Assembly (NCBI RefSeq): GCF_002646595.1 | Contig: NZ_PDUD01000021.1 | Coordinates: 62,001 to 126,000, forward strand | Source: Flavilitoribacter nigricans DSM 23189 = NBRC 102662 | GTDB lineage: Bacteria; Bacteroidota; Bacteroidia; Chitinophagales; Saprospiraceae | Length of the DNA: 64,000 bases | Reading direction: 5' to 3' | Shown here: piece by piece, positions 17,841 to 26,619 of the stretch | Layout: each line of letters begins with the position of its first letter | Numbering within the stretch: the stretch's first letter is position 1 | Program-made: the position numbers and the translations under genes | Notes under the pieces: model-generated | The model's input: only the letters and a program-made list of their open reading frames with translations | Databases searched by the model: none | What the model was told of the DNA's origin: nothing

Positions 17841-18857
17841 ATGCGCGATATCCTGAACTTTTTATCGAAGCTCACCTGGAAGCGGATCTGGAACGCCGGC
17901 CTGGTGGTCAGTTCCTACTACCTCTCGCGGTGGACCGGGAAACCCCGCCAGTGGGGGCAGCCGTTCACGATATCCCTGGAGCCGACCACGGCCTGTAATC
18001 TGCGCTGCCCGGAATGCCCCAGCGGTTTAAGGGCTTTTAGCCGACCCACCGGCAATCTGAAGGAAGACTTTTTTCGCCAGACCATTGACGAACTGCACCG
18101 CGAACTCCTCTACCTGATCTTCTATTTTCAGGGAGAACCCTACATCAATCCGAATTTTCTGGATATGGTGGCCTACGCTCACCGTAAAGGCATCTATACC
18201 ATTACTTCCACCAACGGTCATTTTCTGAGTCAGGAGAACGCCCGGCGTACCATCGAGTCCGGACTGGACCGCCTCATCATTTCCGTGGACGGGACCACGC
18301 AGGATACCTACGAGAGTTACCGAAAGGAAGGAAAACTGGAAGTGGTACTGCAGGGTGCCCGCAATGTAGTGGCCTGGAAAAAACGGATGAGATCCAGTAC
18401 GCCGCACATTATTTTTCAGTTCCTGGTGGTCAGACCCAATGAACACCAGATCGCAGAGGTCTACCGGCTCGCGGAGGAGATCGGCATCGATGAGGTGAAG
18501 TTAAAAACGGCTCAGGTTTACGATTACGAACAGGGGAATGAACTGATCCCGACCAATGATAAATACTCCCGCTACGCCCGGCAGGAAGACGGTACCTACC
18601 GGATCAAGAATTACCTGCTGAACCACTGCTGGAAACTGTGGCATTCCTGTGTGATCACCTGGGATGGCCTGGTGGTTCCCTGTTGCTTTGACAAGGATGC
18701 CGAATACCGGCTGGGCGATCTGAAAACAAATTCCTTCCGGGATATCTGGCAAAGTGAAGCTTATCAGGGGTTTCGGGAGCAGCTTTTCCGGGGAAGAGAT
18801 CAGATCGATATCTGCACCAACTGCACGGAAGGATGTAAGGTTTGGGTAAGCGAATAG
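17841..18857 (+). CDS. Radical SAM protein with C-terminal SPASM domain
   Basis: A 338-residue protein. The radical SAM cluster motif CNLRCPEC sits near residue 53 and is followed by YFQGEPYINPN and LIISVDGTTQDTYESY, typical of the partial TIM barrel. The C-terminal third is a SPASM-like cysteine domain (HSC, VVPCCFD, GDLKTNSFRDIW, ICTNCTEGC) expected to bind extra iron-sulfur clusters. Such enzymes modify peptides or proteins, or act in cofactor synthesis. No short precursor-peptide gene is evident next to it, and the dodecin gene upstream is separated by a terminator. The substrate is unknown. The frame could start at ATG 17802, but those 13 residues lie over the terminator and promoter. 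Confidence 0.88.
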   Translation: MRDILNFLSKLTWKRIWNAGLVVSSYYLSRWTGKPRQWGQPFTISLEPTTACNLRCPECPSGLRAFSRPTGNLKEDFFRQTIDELHRELLYLIFYFQGEPYINPNFLDMVAYAHRKGIYTITSTNGHFLSQENARRTIESGLDRLIISVDGTTQDTYESYRKEGKLEVVLQGARNVVAWKKRMRSSTPHIIFQFLVVRPNEHQIAEVYRLAEEIGIDEVKLKTAQVYDYEQGNELIPTNDKYSRYARQEDGTYRIKNYLLNHCWKLWHSCVITWDGLVVPCCFDKDAEYRLGDLKTNSFRDIWQSEAYQGFREQLFRGRDQIDICTNCTEGCKVWVSE

Positions 18858-19529
18858 GGTAGGACCAACATGGAAGTGGGAAGGTGCACATTTTGCCAAA
18901 ACGAGCTCACCGAACAGCATTCTTCATAGCAATACATTTCCGCAATTTTATGCCATTTCCCAAAGTTTCTTCCTAACATTTTAAATACTGGCGTTGAACC
19001 AAATTGGTTTTCTACACTATCCTAAAAACAAAAAAGTAGGCTTGTGAATAACAATCCACAATAGGTGAATAAAAAAAGAAAGGTATAAGCTTGATTTTTA
19101 ATAGATTAATTAGCACCTTTGTAATTAAGACCCTTATTAAGTCTGGCATATTAGCGCATTTGAATACTACAATATACTATGACAACCGATTAACCAGGTT
19201 GCACATCTTTTCATGCGCGACGACGGCCTAGATCAATACGATAGAGTTACGATTGGTTTAGACCCTTAGAGACAGGTTATTTGGACAGAAATTGACCCGC
19301 ATTTCCTTGTCACTACGCACGACCAAGTTAATAAGTCAAGCAAATCCTGGAACTTCAGTTTCGAAATGGCAGTGAGCAGTAGATTAATTGCCTTTGTACC
19401 CCGAGCGGGGGAGCAGAGCTAACGAAGTACCGGCAGTTTTTAACCCGATAGTAATTTAGAACGAACTAATCCAATTGCAAAATAGTGCAGTACGCACCCA
19501 ATTTACAAAAGAGCTAAAACAGTAGGGCC
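18858..19529 (+). promoter_or_regulatory. 672-base intergenic region with two similar promoter-like sites
   Basis: No gene or tRNA is visible. Two sites share TAGATTAATT followed by a CCTTTGTA box: 19102-19122 and 19380-19398. The second is followed at once by a CCCCG/CGGGG hairpin (19399-19410) close to the expected transcription start. Another cluster at 19043-19072 has one exact DnaA-box match (TTATTCACA on the minus strand, 19043-19051), one single-mismatch copy on the same strand (19064-19072) and one weaker copy between. The leader of the TPR gene could be 130 to 400 bases long. Confidence 0.35.
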
Positions 19530-20477
19530 ATGACACACAAGACTATCATCTCGGGAAGACTGGAATTTGGCAGCAGTCGTAGTTATCAAAAGGTATTGAA
19601 CATGTTCGAGCACCGCAAGGAGAACTATTATCGCTCGGATATTGCCCTTAATGCTGAAGATATCTTTGTGGAAGAGTCATGCTTCCTGGATATCCCCCGG
19701 TTCATTACCCAGACTTCGGAAAAGACCTGGAGAAATACCATCAACCTGCTGCAAACCCTCGCCCAGTTTGCCGTAGCCGGTGATCTGAGTGCCTGGATGA
19801 CCGATAGTGGGCAGCTGCTGCACCACGTGGTTATTGAGCCTAAAGGCGACAAAACGGCTATCCAGCATTTCCTGCGCGGACGCCAACTGATCAACGAGGA
19901 AGGCAAGGAGCAGGAAGCCCGCGACGCGCTGAGCCGGGCCATCGATAAATTTGAAAGACACGCCCTGGCGTACGAGCGCCGTGGTTTCGTCAACTATAAA
20001 CTGGGTAACTTCAAAGATGCACTGTACGACTACAACAAGAGCATCGATGTTAACCCGGATAAAGCCAATCCATATTTCGGTAAAGCGGTTATTTTCAAAG
20101 CACAGGAACGCTGGGAAGAAGCCGTAGAACAGTTCACCCTGGTGACCAAGAAAGCAATGCCATTGGAGCCATTGCACTGGATCGCCCGCCGCATGAAGGG
20201 AGAATGCCTCCTGGCTATGGGTAAGGTCGAAGCGGCCAGCCTGGAATTCCGCCTGTTCTCCAACCGCAACTTTACCAAGGACAATCCAAACTACAGCCGT
20301 CGTCGTCAGGTTTACTTCCTGTACGCGAAGACCCTGCTGGAACTGGGCCGTAAAGCCGAAGCCCTGCAACAACTGGAAAAAGCTTCCTCCACGGCCATTG
20401 GCCGCGAATACGTTTCCGACCAGGAACTGGAAAAATTTCGGGAAGAAAATTTTAATCAGGTGGCCCAGCAGGTGTAA
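19530..20477 (+). CDS. TPR repeat protein, cytoplasmic, function unknown
   Basis: A 315-residue protein without signal peptide or membrane segment. The N-terminal 110 residues (MTHKTIISGRLEFGSSRSYQ) match nothing I recognise. From about residue 110 there are TPR helical pairs, for example ALAYERRGFVNYKLGNFKDA and KANPYFGKAVIFKAQERWEE, extending to about 290. TPRs serve protein-protein binding; the partner is unknown. The gene stands alone after a long intergenic region, which suggests regulated or complex expression. Confidence 0.7.
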   Translation: MTHKTIISGRLEFGSSRSYQKVLNMFEHRKENYYRSDIALNAEDIFVEESCFLDIPRFITQTSEKTWRNTINLLQTLAQFAVAGDLSAWMTDSGQLLHHVVIEPKGDKTAIQHFLRGRQLINEEGKEQEARDALSRAIDKFERHALAYERRGFVNYKLGNFKDALYDYNKSIDVNPDKANPYFGKAVIFKAQERWEEAVEQFTLVTKKAMPLEPLHWIARRMKGECLLAMGKVEAASLEFRLFSNRNFTKDNPNYSRRRQVYFLYAKTLLELGRKAEALQQLEKASSTAIGREYVSDQELEKFREENFNQVAQQV

Positions 20478-20568
20478 ACTTCCTTTGTTAATGCTATAGA
20501 GGATTGGTGCAACGACTGAGCACTACGAGCTGTCTTTATGGATATAATTTCATAAAACAAGCCTATAG

Positions 20569-21828
20569 ATGTCGTTCAATCCTTTCAATTTCTCTTTTTC
20601 AAAAAACGTTTTTTTATTTTTCCTGCTGACACTACCGGTGGCCCCGGTAGTCGGTCAGGACGGAAATCCAGTAGATAGTCTGTACGAGCTGTCTTTGCGG
20701 GACCTGTCTGCATTTGCCCATCAGCTGACGTCCGATGATGAACCGGGCCTGGAGCAGGCCGAAACCATCGTCGAATGGTTTGCGCAACACTTCAACTGGA
20801 CCTACACCGACTACCAACAGCGAACCATCGAGGAAATACTCGCCCGAAAAGGAGGCAATTGCTACGAGCTGGCCAGGGTTTCCCAGGCTTGCCTGGAATT
20901 GCTGGAGGTGCCGATCCGCCGGATTCGGGAGATCAATTTGCACCTGCCTACCCCCCGGCGGCAAGTGGATGCCGAAAAGAAAGTACAGGAACTGGGTGCA
21001 CGTGCCTCCGTTTTTGGGCATCGCCACAACGACCACGTCTGGCTGGAGATCTACGATCGTGTAAGCGATAGCTGGGTGCCGGCCGATCCCTCACTGGGAG
21101 TGGTCGGGATGAGAAAATGGCTGGCGGCCCGCTACGGTTTTGGGAAGCGCTACAGCCTGGATCCCACCTCTGCAGATATGATCGCCCCCTTTGCCGTATT
21201 TACCCGGGACGGAGAGGAGTGGATCAACCTGACCCGGAAATACGCCATCGACGGTTTTAATGAATTGTATTACGGACAACTGACGGACCTGGAGTCCTGG
21301 CCGAAATGGACGGAAGGCGTGGAAGCGCTGGAGGCCAAAGCGCTCGGTGCTTTCCAGAACAAAACCAATCTGCACCAGCATACCGCCGGGATCAAGGTAC
21401 TTAGCGAGATCTATCAACAACTTAAGGCTGAATTTCTACAAACGGACCTGGGGCAGATCCATACCGGGATCGATAACTTTTCGGCGGCCCTGATCGCGGG
21501 AGAATACGATAAGGTCGTGGGCGCTTACACCGAAGACGGAAAGATCTTTCCGAACAACGCTCCAATTCTGGAGGGTAGTGAACTGATCCGAAACTACTGG
21601 ACTCCGCGGCCGGGGCGCACCAGCCGTACTGTCCACCACCGCATCATTCCGGAAGAGATACGAATACTGGGGCATGAAGCCTACGACTGGGGGTATTACG
21701 AAGGTCGTACCCGACTGGAAGACGGTACCGAAGTCCCCTGGCGGGGGAAATACGTTATCGTTTGGAAAAAGTCGGAAGAGGGAGACTGGAAGATCTATCT
21801 GGATATTTGGAATGGGGTAGCGGATTGA
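20569..21828 (+). CDS. Exported transglutaminase-like protein fused to a SnoaL/DUF4440-like domain
   Basis: A 419-residue protein with a signal peptide (ends VVGQ). The first half is a transglutaminase-like papain-fold domain with the triad motifs GGNCYELA (Cys), HNDHVWLEIY (His) and PADPSLG (Asp). Such domains act as peptidases or cross-linking enzymes. The last about 120 residues (from IHTGIDNFSAALIAGEYDKV to WKIYLDIWN) have the cone-shaped SnoaL/NTF2-like pattern seen in DUF4440 proteins, normally a ligand-binding or dimerising domain. The fusion is unusual to me. It ends in a strong terminator shared with the convergent S9 peptidase gene. Confidence 0.78.
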   Translation: MSFNPFNFSFSKNVFLFFLLTLPVAPVVGQDGNPVDSLYELSLRDLSAFAHQLTSDDEPGLEQAETIVEWFAQHFNWTYTDYQQRTIEEILARKGGNCYELARVSQACLELLEVPIRRIREINLHLPTPRRQVDAEKKVQELGARASVFGHRHNDHVWLEIYDRVSDSWVPADPSLGVVGMRKWLAARYGFGKRYSLDPTSADMIAPFAVFTRDGEEWINLTRKYAIDGFNELYYGQLTDLESWPKWTEGVEALEAKALGAFQNKTNLHQHTAGIKVLSEIYQQLKAEFLQTDLGQIHTGIDNFSAALIAGEYDKVVGAYTEDGKIFPNNAPILEGSELIRNYWTPRPGRTSRTVHHRIIPEEIRILGHEAYDWGYYEGRTRLEDGTEVPWRGKYVIVWKKSEEGDWKIYLDIWNGVAD

Positions 21829-21879
21829 ATTTTGGCAGCGGAAGGGGCCGATAGGGTAGTGTTACCCAATGGTATAAAA

Positions 21880-21916
21880 ACAGAGCAGCATTTGGCGACG
21901 CCAAATGCTGCTCTGT
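21880..21916. terminator. Very long perfect hairpin terminator between convergent genes
   Basis: An 18-bp perfect inverted repeat (left arm ACAGAGCAGCATTTGGCG) with a single central base. On the minus strand it is followed by TTTTT, so it best terminates the S9 peptidase gene, but the hairpin can also act on the plus-strand transglutaminase gene. Confidence 0.9.
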
Positions 21917-21973
21917 CATATGGATTAATCCTGACTGATCGCGTCCGGATCATCCGGAACGATCGGGATAAGA

Positions 21974-24235
21974 TCAGGGACGAATCGGTTTACCCGCGGT
22001 TTTCTCCACACCGCCCGGCGGCGTATGTTCCGTAATGTAGTTGGTGATGAGTCCGTACAGGTGCTTGCGGGTATTCTGCCCTTCGTAGATACCGTGCGAG
22101 CGGTTGGGGTAGGCCATCATCTGGAACTGTTTGTTGTGGCGGATCAGTTCGTTGATGACCACTTCGGCGTTCTGGTAATGCACGTTGTCATCACCCGTGC
22201 CGTGAACGATCAGCAGGTCCCCTTCCAGGTTTTTGGCGTAGGTCACGGGGGAGCCTTCAATGAAGTCCTCCCGGTTCTCACTCGGCAGCCCCATGTAGCG
22301 CTCCTGGTAGATATTATCGTACAGCAACTGGTTGCCGACGGGCGCTACGGAAACTCCGGTCTGGTACAATTCCGGATAGCGGAACAGCAGGTTCAGCGTC
22401 ATGGAACCACCGCCGCTCCAACCCCAGACGGCGATTCGATCCGGATCGACGAAAGGCCATTTCAGGACTTCACGTGTAGCCATGGCCTGATCCCGCGAAT
22501 TGATAATGCCGATCTTCCGGTAGATACTTTTTCTCCATTCCCGGCCTTTGAGGGAAGGTGTGCCCCGGTTATCCATCGTGATGATGATGTATCCTTTCTG
22601 CGCCATCATTCTATCCCAGAGGGAAACCCAGCTATCTCGGGCGGTCTGTCCGGCCGGTTCGCCGTATACATTGAACAGGATCGGGTATTTCTTTTCCGGA
22701 TCAAAATCCAGAGGTTTGATCATGCGGCCGTCCATATTCACCCCGTCGGCGGTGGTGATGGTAAAGAATTCTACCGGACTCAACTTCAGCTCCGCCATTT
22801 GCTGGCGATAGGTTTTATTATCGATCAGGGTGCGCAGTACTTTGTGGTCCGGCAGACTGATGAATTCGGTAGTCGGCGGCGTATTGGCATTGGACCAGCT
22901 ATGCACTGCGAATTTACCGTTGGGCGAGATCGTATAACTATGCGTACCGGGCTGATCATCCGGAGTGAGTCGTTTTTTCTTACCGTTTTTCATGGCAACC
23001 TGGTACAGGTAGCGCTGTGTAGGATTATCCGGGGAGGCATCCAGATACACGTAATTTTCCTTTTCGTTGATCAGGTACACGGAAGCCAGATCATAGTCTC
23101 CCGGCGTCAGCAACTGCTCCTTACCGTCCAGGTCAAAGCGGTAGAGGTGTCGCCAGCCATCTTTTTCGGTGTTGAGCACAAATGACTTACCGCCGGCCAG
23201 TTCGTACAGTTCTCCCTGGCGTACACTCACCCATGCCTCGTCCTTTTCGGTATAGATATTTTTCGCTTTCCCCGTCAGAGCATCCGTGAGCCAGATCTTT
23301 CTTTCGTTCTGCTTGCGGTTGAGTTGCTGAATCAGGAGTTGATGACTTTCGCCTACCCACTGCATTCGTGGCAAATAGTGCTGGTACGGATCACCGGGAA
23401 TATCCATCCAGGTGATATCACCACTCGCCAGTTCGATATTCCCGATCTTGGCGGAAGAAGGGGTTTCGCCTACTTTGGGGTACTGCACGGGTATGATCTG
23501 ACTGTAAATGGAGTCCGTATTATTGATCATCAGGAAGTCCTTGATATCGGTGGCATCGATCTGCCAGAAGGCGATGTGCCGGCCGTCGTAGCTCCAGCGG
23601 AATCCGTCGCGGCAGCTAAATTCTTCCTCGTAGGCCCAGTCGAAAGTACCATTGATGATATCTTCCGTACCGTCCGTTGTCAGTTGCCGGATGCGGGTAT
23701 TGCCGGGATCGAGGCTTTCCACGTAGATATTGTGCTTGCTCACGTAGGCTACGGACTTACCATCCGGAGCAAATTTGGCGAACATCAGGGAAGATTCGGG
23801 CAGGTCGGCGCCCAGTTGGGTGAGCGTTTGCGCGTCCCGGTCGTATACCCAGTAATCGCCCCGGGTGTTGGCGCGCCAAACCCGTTCGGTATTGGTAAAG
23901 ATCAGTAATTTGCTCTGGTCCGTTGACCAGTCGTAATCTGCAATATCGAGCGGTTGTTCGCTGCCGGTGGGTACCAGTTGGGCGGAGGCAATAAGCAGTT
24001 CTCCTTCGCCGGTGCGGGAGTCATAGCGCATCAGGTCCTGCCCGGCGCCACTGGCGGATCTTTCGAGTTTCGTGTAGGCCTCGCCCTCTTCAAACCATTT
24101 GAACGGGCCTAGATAACCGGTACGAAATTCGCCGGAATAGATACGGTCAAGCGTTAATATTCCCGCATCCTCCTGTGCGTGTAAAGCTGCAACAAATAAG
24201 ATAAAGCAGCAAAGGCTTAAAATTTTTTTAGTCAT
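21974..24235 (-). CDS. S9 family dipeptidyl-peptidase IV-like serine peptidase, secreted
   Basis: A 753-residue protein with a signal peptide (ends ALHAQ). The N-terminal about 470 residues form the DPP-IV beta-propeller, including DWAYEEEF, the glutamate motif that holds the substrate N terminus in DPP-IV enzymes. The C-terminal alpha/beta-hydrolase carries the nucleophile motif GWSGGGSM, HGTGDDNVH (Asp) and NRSHGIYEG (His). Expected activity is removal of N-terminal dipeptides, often Xaa-Pro, in the periplasm. It is a single gene with its own terminator. It fits with the peptide transporters and the M1 peptidase in the window. Confidence 0.93.
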   Translation of the reverse strand: MTKKILSLCCFILFVAALHAQEDAGILTLDRIYSGEFRTGYLGPFKWFEEGEAYTKLERSASGAGQDLMRYDSRTGEGELLIASAQLVPTGSEQPLDIADYDWSTDQSKLLIFTNTERVWRANTRGDYWVYDRDAQTLTQLGADLPESSLMFAKFAPDGKSVAYVSKHNIYVESLDPGNTRIRQLTTDGTEDIINGTFDWAYEEEFSCRDGFRWSYDGRHIAFWQIDATDIKDFLMINNTDSIYSQIIPVQYPKVGETPSSAKIGNIELASGDITWMDIPGDPYQHYLPRMQWVGESHQLLIQQLNRKQNERKIWLTDALTGKAKNIYTEKDEAWVSVRQGELYELAGGKSFVLNTEKDGWRHLYRFDLDGKEQLLTPGDYDLASVYLINEKENYVYLDASPDNPTQRYLYQVAMKNGKKKRLTPDDQPGTHSYTISPNGKFAVHSWSNANTPPTTEFISLPDHKVLRTLIDNKTYRQQMAELKLSPVEFFTITTADGVNMDGRMIKPLDFDPEKKYPILFNVYGEPAGQTARDSWVSLWDRMMAQKGYIIITMDNRGTPSLKGREWRKSIYRKIGIINSRDQAMATREVLKWPFVDPDRIAVWGWSGGGSMTLNLLFRYPELYQTGVSVAPVGNQLLYDNIYQERYMGLPSENREDFIEGSPVTYAKNLEGDLLIVHGTGDDNVHYQNAEVVINELIRHNKQFQMMAYPNRSHGIYEGQNTRKHLYGLITNYITEHTPPGGVEKTAGKPIRP

Positions 24236-24322
24236 CTTGGTGATTGTTTTATAATGGAAAGGGGCGAGTTCGAAATCCGGTAGTGAAGATATAGAATGGT
24301 GGGCAATTTTACGGTGTTTGCT

Positions 24323-24688
24323 TCACCAATCCCAGTCTTCACCCAGCTCTTCGGGTTTTATGGTTATGGTAGCTTTGGTATAATTCCTTTGTTTCTGTCT
24401 TTCTAAAACGAGACGGGCGATACCGATATTGGCCGGGTCCGGTGCATCGGGCGCTAAGGCGGCCCGTACCAGTTCTTCTTTTACATCCATGCGATACAAC
24501 AGGCTGAACAAATGCTCCAACCTGAACTCGATCATATAGGCGACCTGATCGGCTAATATTTCAAATAACTTTTGTTCATCCCACTGCTCTTCATCGATTG
24601 ATCTTTCGATCTCAAAGTCGCGAATGATTATTTCGCCCGCAGCGCGAATTATTGATTGGTCCTGGGAAGGATTTTCCATGCTTCTCAT
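24323..24688 (-). CDS. Conserved-looking small acidic protein, function unknown
   Basis: A 121-residue soluble protein with an acidic, helical character. It contains MIEFRLEHLFSLLYRMDV, then EELVRAAL, then IARLVLERQKQRNYTKA, a pattern I associate only loosely with uncharacterised proteins of cyanobacteria and Bacteroidota. It ends in EELGEDWDW. The frame extends 40 codons upstream, but an exact TAnnTTTG box at 24698-24705 lies inside that extension, so the start is placed at ATG 24688 (or 24679, nine bases later). It is the gene upstream of the S9 peptidase on the same strand, with an 87-base gap. Confidence 0.65.
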   Translation of the reverse strand: MRSMENPSQDQSIIRAAGEIIIRDFEIERSIDEEQWDEQKLFEILADQVAYMIEFRLEHLFSLLYRMDVKEELVRAALAPDAPDPANIGIARLVLERQKQRNYTKATITIKPEELGEDWDW

Positions 24689-24697
24689 ATTGTCCTG

Positions 24698-24705
24698 CAA
24701 AGATA
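24698..24705 (-). promoter_or_regulatory. -7 promoter box of the 121-residue protein gene
   Basis: The minus strand reads TATCTTTG, an exact TAnnTTTG match, 9 bases before the ATG at 24688. It implies an almost leaderless mRNA. Confidence 0.5.
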
Positions 24706-25164
24706 AGTGAATAAATCCTGGTGGGTAAGTGTAACCATAAATTGCTACAAAAAATACATCTTCTACTAAATTCTTATTATCTTGTTGACTAATTATAATA
24801 ATTGACAAGCCAGTTTTGACTAGAAATCTAGATTCTAAGTTACTACCTTCAAAATAGCTATAATTGCAAAGTCCTCTGATCAGTATCTATTTAATTAGTA
24901 TGCAAACCTTTATAAATTAAACCCGTACAGAATACTTATCCTCTCTGCACGTTAATAACTTACACGTATTGCAGCAACACCTGGTACAGACATGGTCTGT
25001 AATATTTTCTAAACCCATCTTTATAGGCTCCAATCTGGTCAAAATTCGGTACAAGTCTTAATGGCTCTACCTCAGTGGAAGATATTTTCGGTAATGTTTT
25101 ACTACCGGGAATGCAATTTTTATTATTCGCCACCTGGCGATTTCTTTCACTAAATCATACAATA
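24706..25164 (+). promoter_or_regulatory. AT-rich region upstream of the basic HhH protein gene
   Basis: No gene is seen in this AT-rich stretch. Near its right end are two short dyads: CGGTA/TACCG (25089-25107) and TCGCCA/TGGCGA (25127-25140), the latter 24 bases before the ATG. They may be regulator sites or mRNA hairpins. No exact TAnnTTTG box was found. Confidence 0.3.
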
Positions 25165-25884
25165 ATGAAGAAAGACAGCAAGAAGAAAAAAGGAAAGAAA
25201 AAGAAGGATAAAAAAGCTAAATCAGTATCTCCTGAATTATCCATGCTAAAAGAATTAACGGAAACCGTACAGAGCATGGCCGGTGAGTTAGAGGAGTTGA
25301 AAGAAATAAATAAAGAACTGAAATCCGATCTCAAAAAGATCAAAAAAAAGAATAAAAAGAAGAAGGAAAAAGAACCGGAAGTAGTCACCAAGGTTATGGA
25401 ACCGCAGGTACTGCCACCGGCCAAACCGAAAGCGAAGCGCACCAGAAAAACGACCGCAGCCAAGGCTAAGGCCGCTCCCGCCGCTGCTTCGGAAACCAAA
25501 GCCAAACCAGGACCAAAGCCCAAGGCCAGAAGAGGCCGGAAACCCGGAACGACAACGACCCGCAGAAGTGCTCCGAAAAAAGCAGCTACACCGAATCGTC
25601 CGGACAGCCCGGAAGACCTGCGCTTTATCCAGGGATTGGGCGCCAAGATCGAAACCCTGCTGAACGAAAAGGGGGTAAAGTCATTTAACGATCTGGCCAA
25701 GGCTTCTCAGACCAGCGTTAAGGGTGTGTTGGAGCATGCCGGCCCGAGATTCAAAAACCAGGATCCGAAACCGCTTATAGAACAGGCTAAACTGGTTAAG
25801 CAGGAAAAATGGAAAGAACTGGAAGATTTGCAGGCCGAACTGATGAAGGGAAAGAAAAAACCCGGACCGAAAGCAAGTAAATAA
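25165..25884 (+). CDS. Lysine/alanine/proline-rich protein with C-terminal helix-hairpin-helix domain
   Basis: A 239-residue strongly basic protein. It opens with a poly-lysine tract (KKDSKKKKGKKKKDKK), has a short coiled coil (ELEELKEINKELKSDLKK, about 45-65), then a histone-H1-like Ala/Lys/Pro linker (about 95-155). It ends in a compact HhH-type domain (DLRFIQGLGAKIETLLNEKG to KWKELEDLQAELMKG), the kind also found attached to some ribosomal L21 and other proteins. DNA or RNA binding is likely; a nucleoid role is inference. The frame runs to ATG 25075, but the poly-lysine start at 25165 is more natural. A terminator follows at 25950-25979. Confidence 0.75.
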   Translation: MKKDSKKKKGKKKKDKKAKSVSPELSMLKELTETVQSMAGELEELKEINKELKSDLKKIKKKNKKKKEKEPEVVTKVMEPQVLPPAKPKAKRTRKTTAAKAKAAPAAASETKAKPGPKPKARRGRKPGTTTTRRSAPKKAATPNRPDSPEDLRFIQGLGAKIETLLNEKGVKSFNDLAKASQTSVKGVLEHAGPRFKNQDPKPLIEQAKLVKQEKWKELEDLQAELMKGKKKPGPKASK

Positions 25885-25949
25885 TTGTACCCGTTATTGA
25901 ATTTTCATCCCAACAATTATTCAAAGGATAAACACAAAAATTATTTTTT

Positions 25950-25979
25950 AAGCCACAATGTTGAGTTGTGGCTTTTTTT
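25950..25979 (+). terminator. Rho-independent terminator of the HhH protein gene
   Basis: A 9-bp stem (AAGCCACAA/TTGTGGCTT) with a 7-base loop runs into a T-run, 66 bases after the stop codon. Confidence 0.88.
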
Positions 25980-26055
25980 ATGGTATATCACCGCCAAATG
26001 ATTACCGACCGCGCCTGGCCAATGATCCGGTAAATTATATGAGATCTGAAGTTCG

Positions 26056-26574
26056 TCAGAATTTGCGGTTAGAAGTTTTTAATTCTTCGTTTAACTGCCG
26101 GAAATTAATTTTTCCGTTCTGCTTTTTTAAATGCTCGATCACGACCAGCGCTTTGTGGATCCGCAGGTCGGAGCTCTTTACTTTGCCAACTATATAAAGC
26201 AGATTCCTTTGTTTGCCTGGAGTGAGCGCCTGGAAATGATCATTACCTTCGGGATCCGAAGCCAGCACTTCGGCCAGTTCATCCGGCATGGGCAGCCCGT
26301 ATTCACTTTCATCCTTTTTTAAACGGACGTCAACCGTTATACCCAGCGTAAGTTTAAGTTTATCACGGATACTTTTATTGAGCATAATAAAATAAGTGCC
26401 GTCACCTTTCGGCATCAGGGCGCACTGGAATTCCAATTTATTATTGAGCGTGCAAATGACCCGGCGATCTTTTTGTTCGGCAATGATCGCTTCCGATATA
26501 TCCACCGGCACGGGTAAATAATAATTCCATAAATTACTGTCCAGTTTGTCGAGGGCGGCGGTGAAATGATCCAT
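26056..26574 (-). CDS. YdeI/OmpD-associated family protein with DUF1905 domain
   Basis: A 172-residue soluble protein. The N-terminal about 95 residues form a DUF1905-type beta domain (VICTLNNKLEFQCALMP, then YFIMLNKSIRDKLKLTLGITV). A YdeI/OmdA-type helical domain follows (MPDELAEVLASDPEG, then FQALTPGKQRNLLYIVGKVK and KALVVIEHLKK). Members are sometimes called bacteriocin-protection or OmpD-associated proteins; the biochemical role is unknown. It converges on the HhH protein gene and lies 45 bases downstream of the M1 peptidase gene, perhaps co-transcribed from it. Confidence 0.82.
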   Translation of the reverse strand: MDHFTAALDKLDSNLWNYYLPVPVDISEAIIAEQKDRRVICTLNNKLEFQCALMPKGDGTYFIMLNKSIRDKLKLTLGITVDVRLKKDESEYGLPMPDELAEVLASDPEGNDHFQALTPGKQRNLLYIVGKVKSSDLRIHKALVVIEHLKKQNGKINFRQLNEELKTSNRKF

Positions 26575-26619
26575 GCTGGGTGATATCGTATTTTTTATGT
26601 TTGGCTACCGGGAATAAAA

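Noticed and set aside
19043-19072. Possible chromosomal origin from the DnaA-box-like cluster
   Set aside because: Only one exact box, no dnaA or other origin-linked gene nearby, and no skew data; kept only as a low-interest observation.
22025-23185. 386-residue plus-strand ORF
   Set aside because: Antisense shadow of the S9 peptidase gene, whose motifs are clear.
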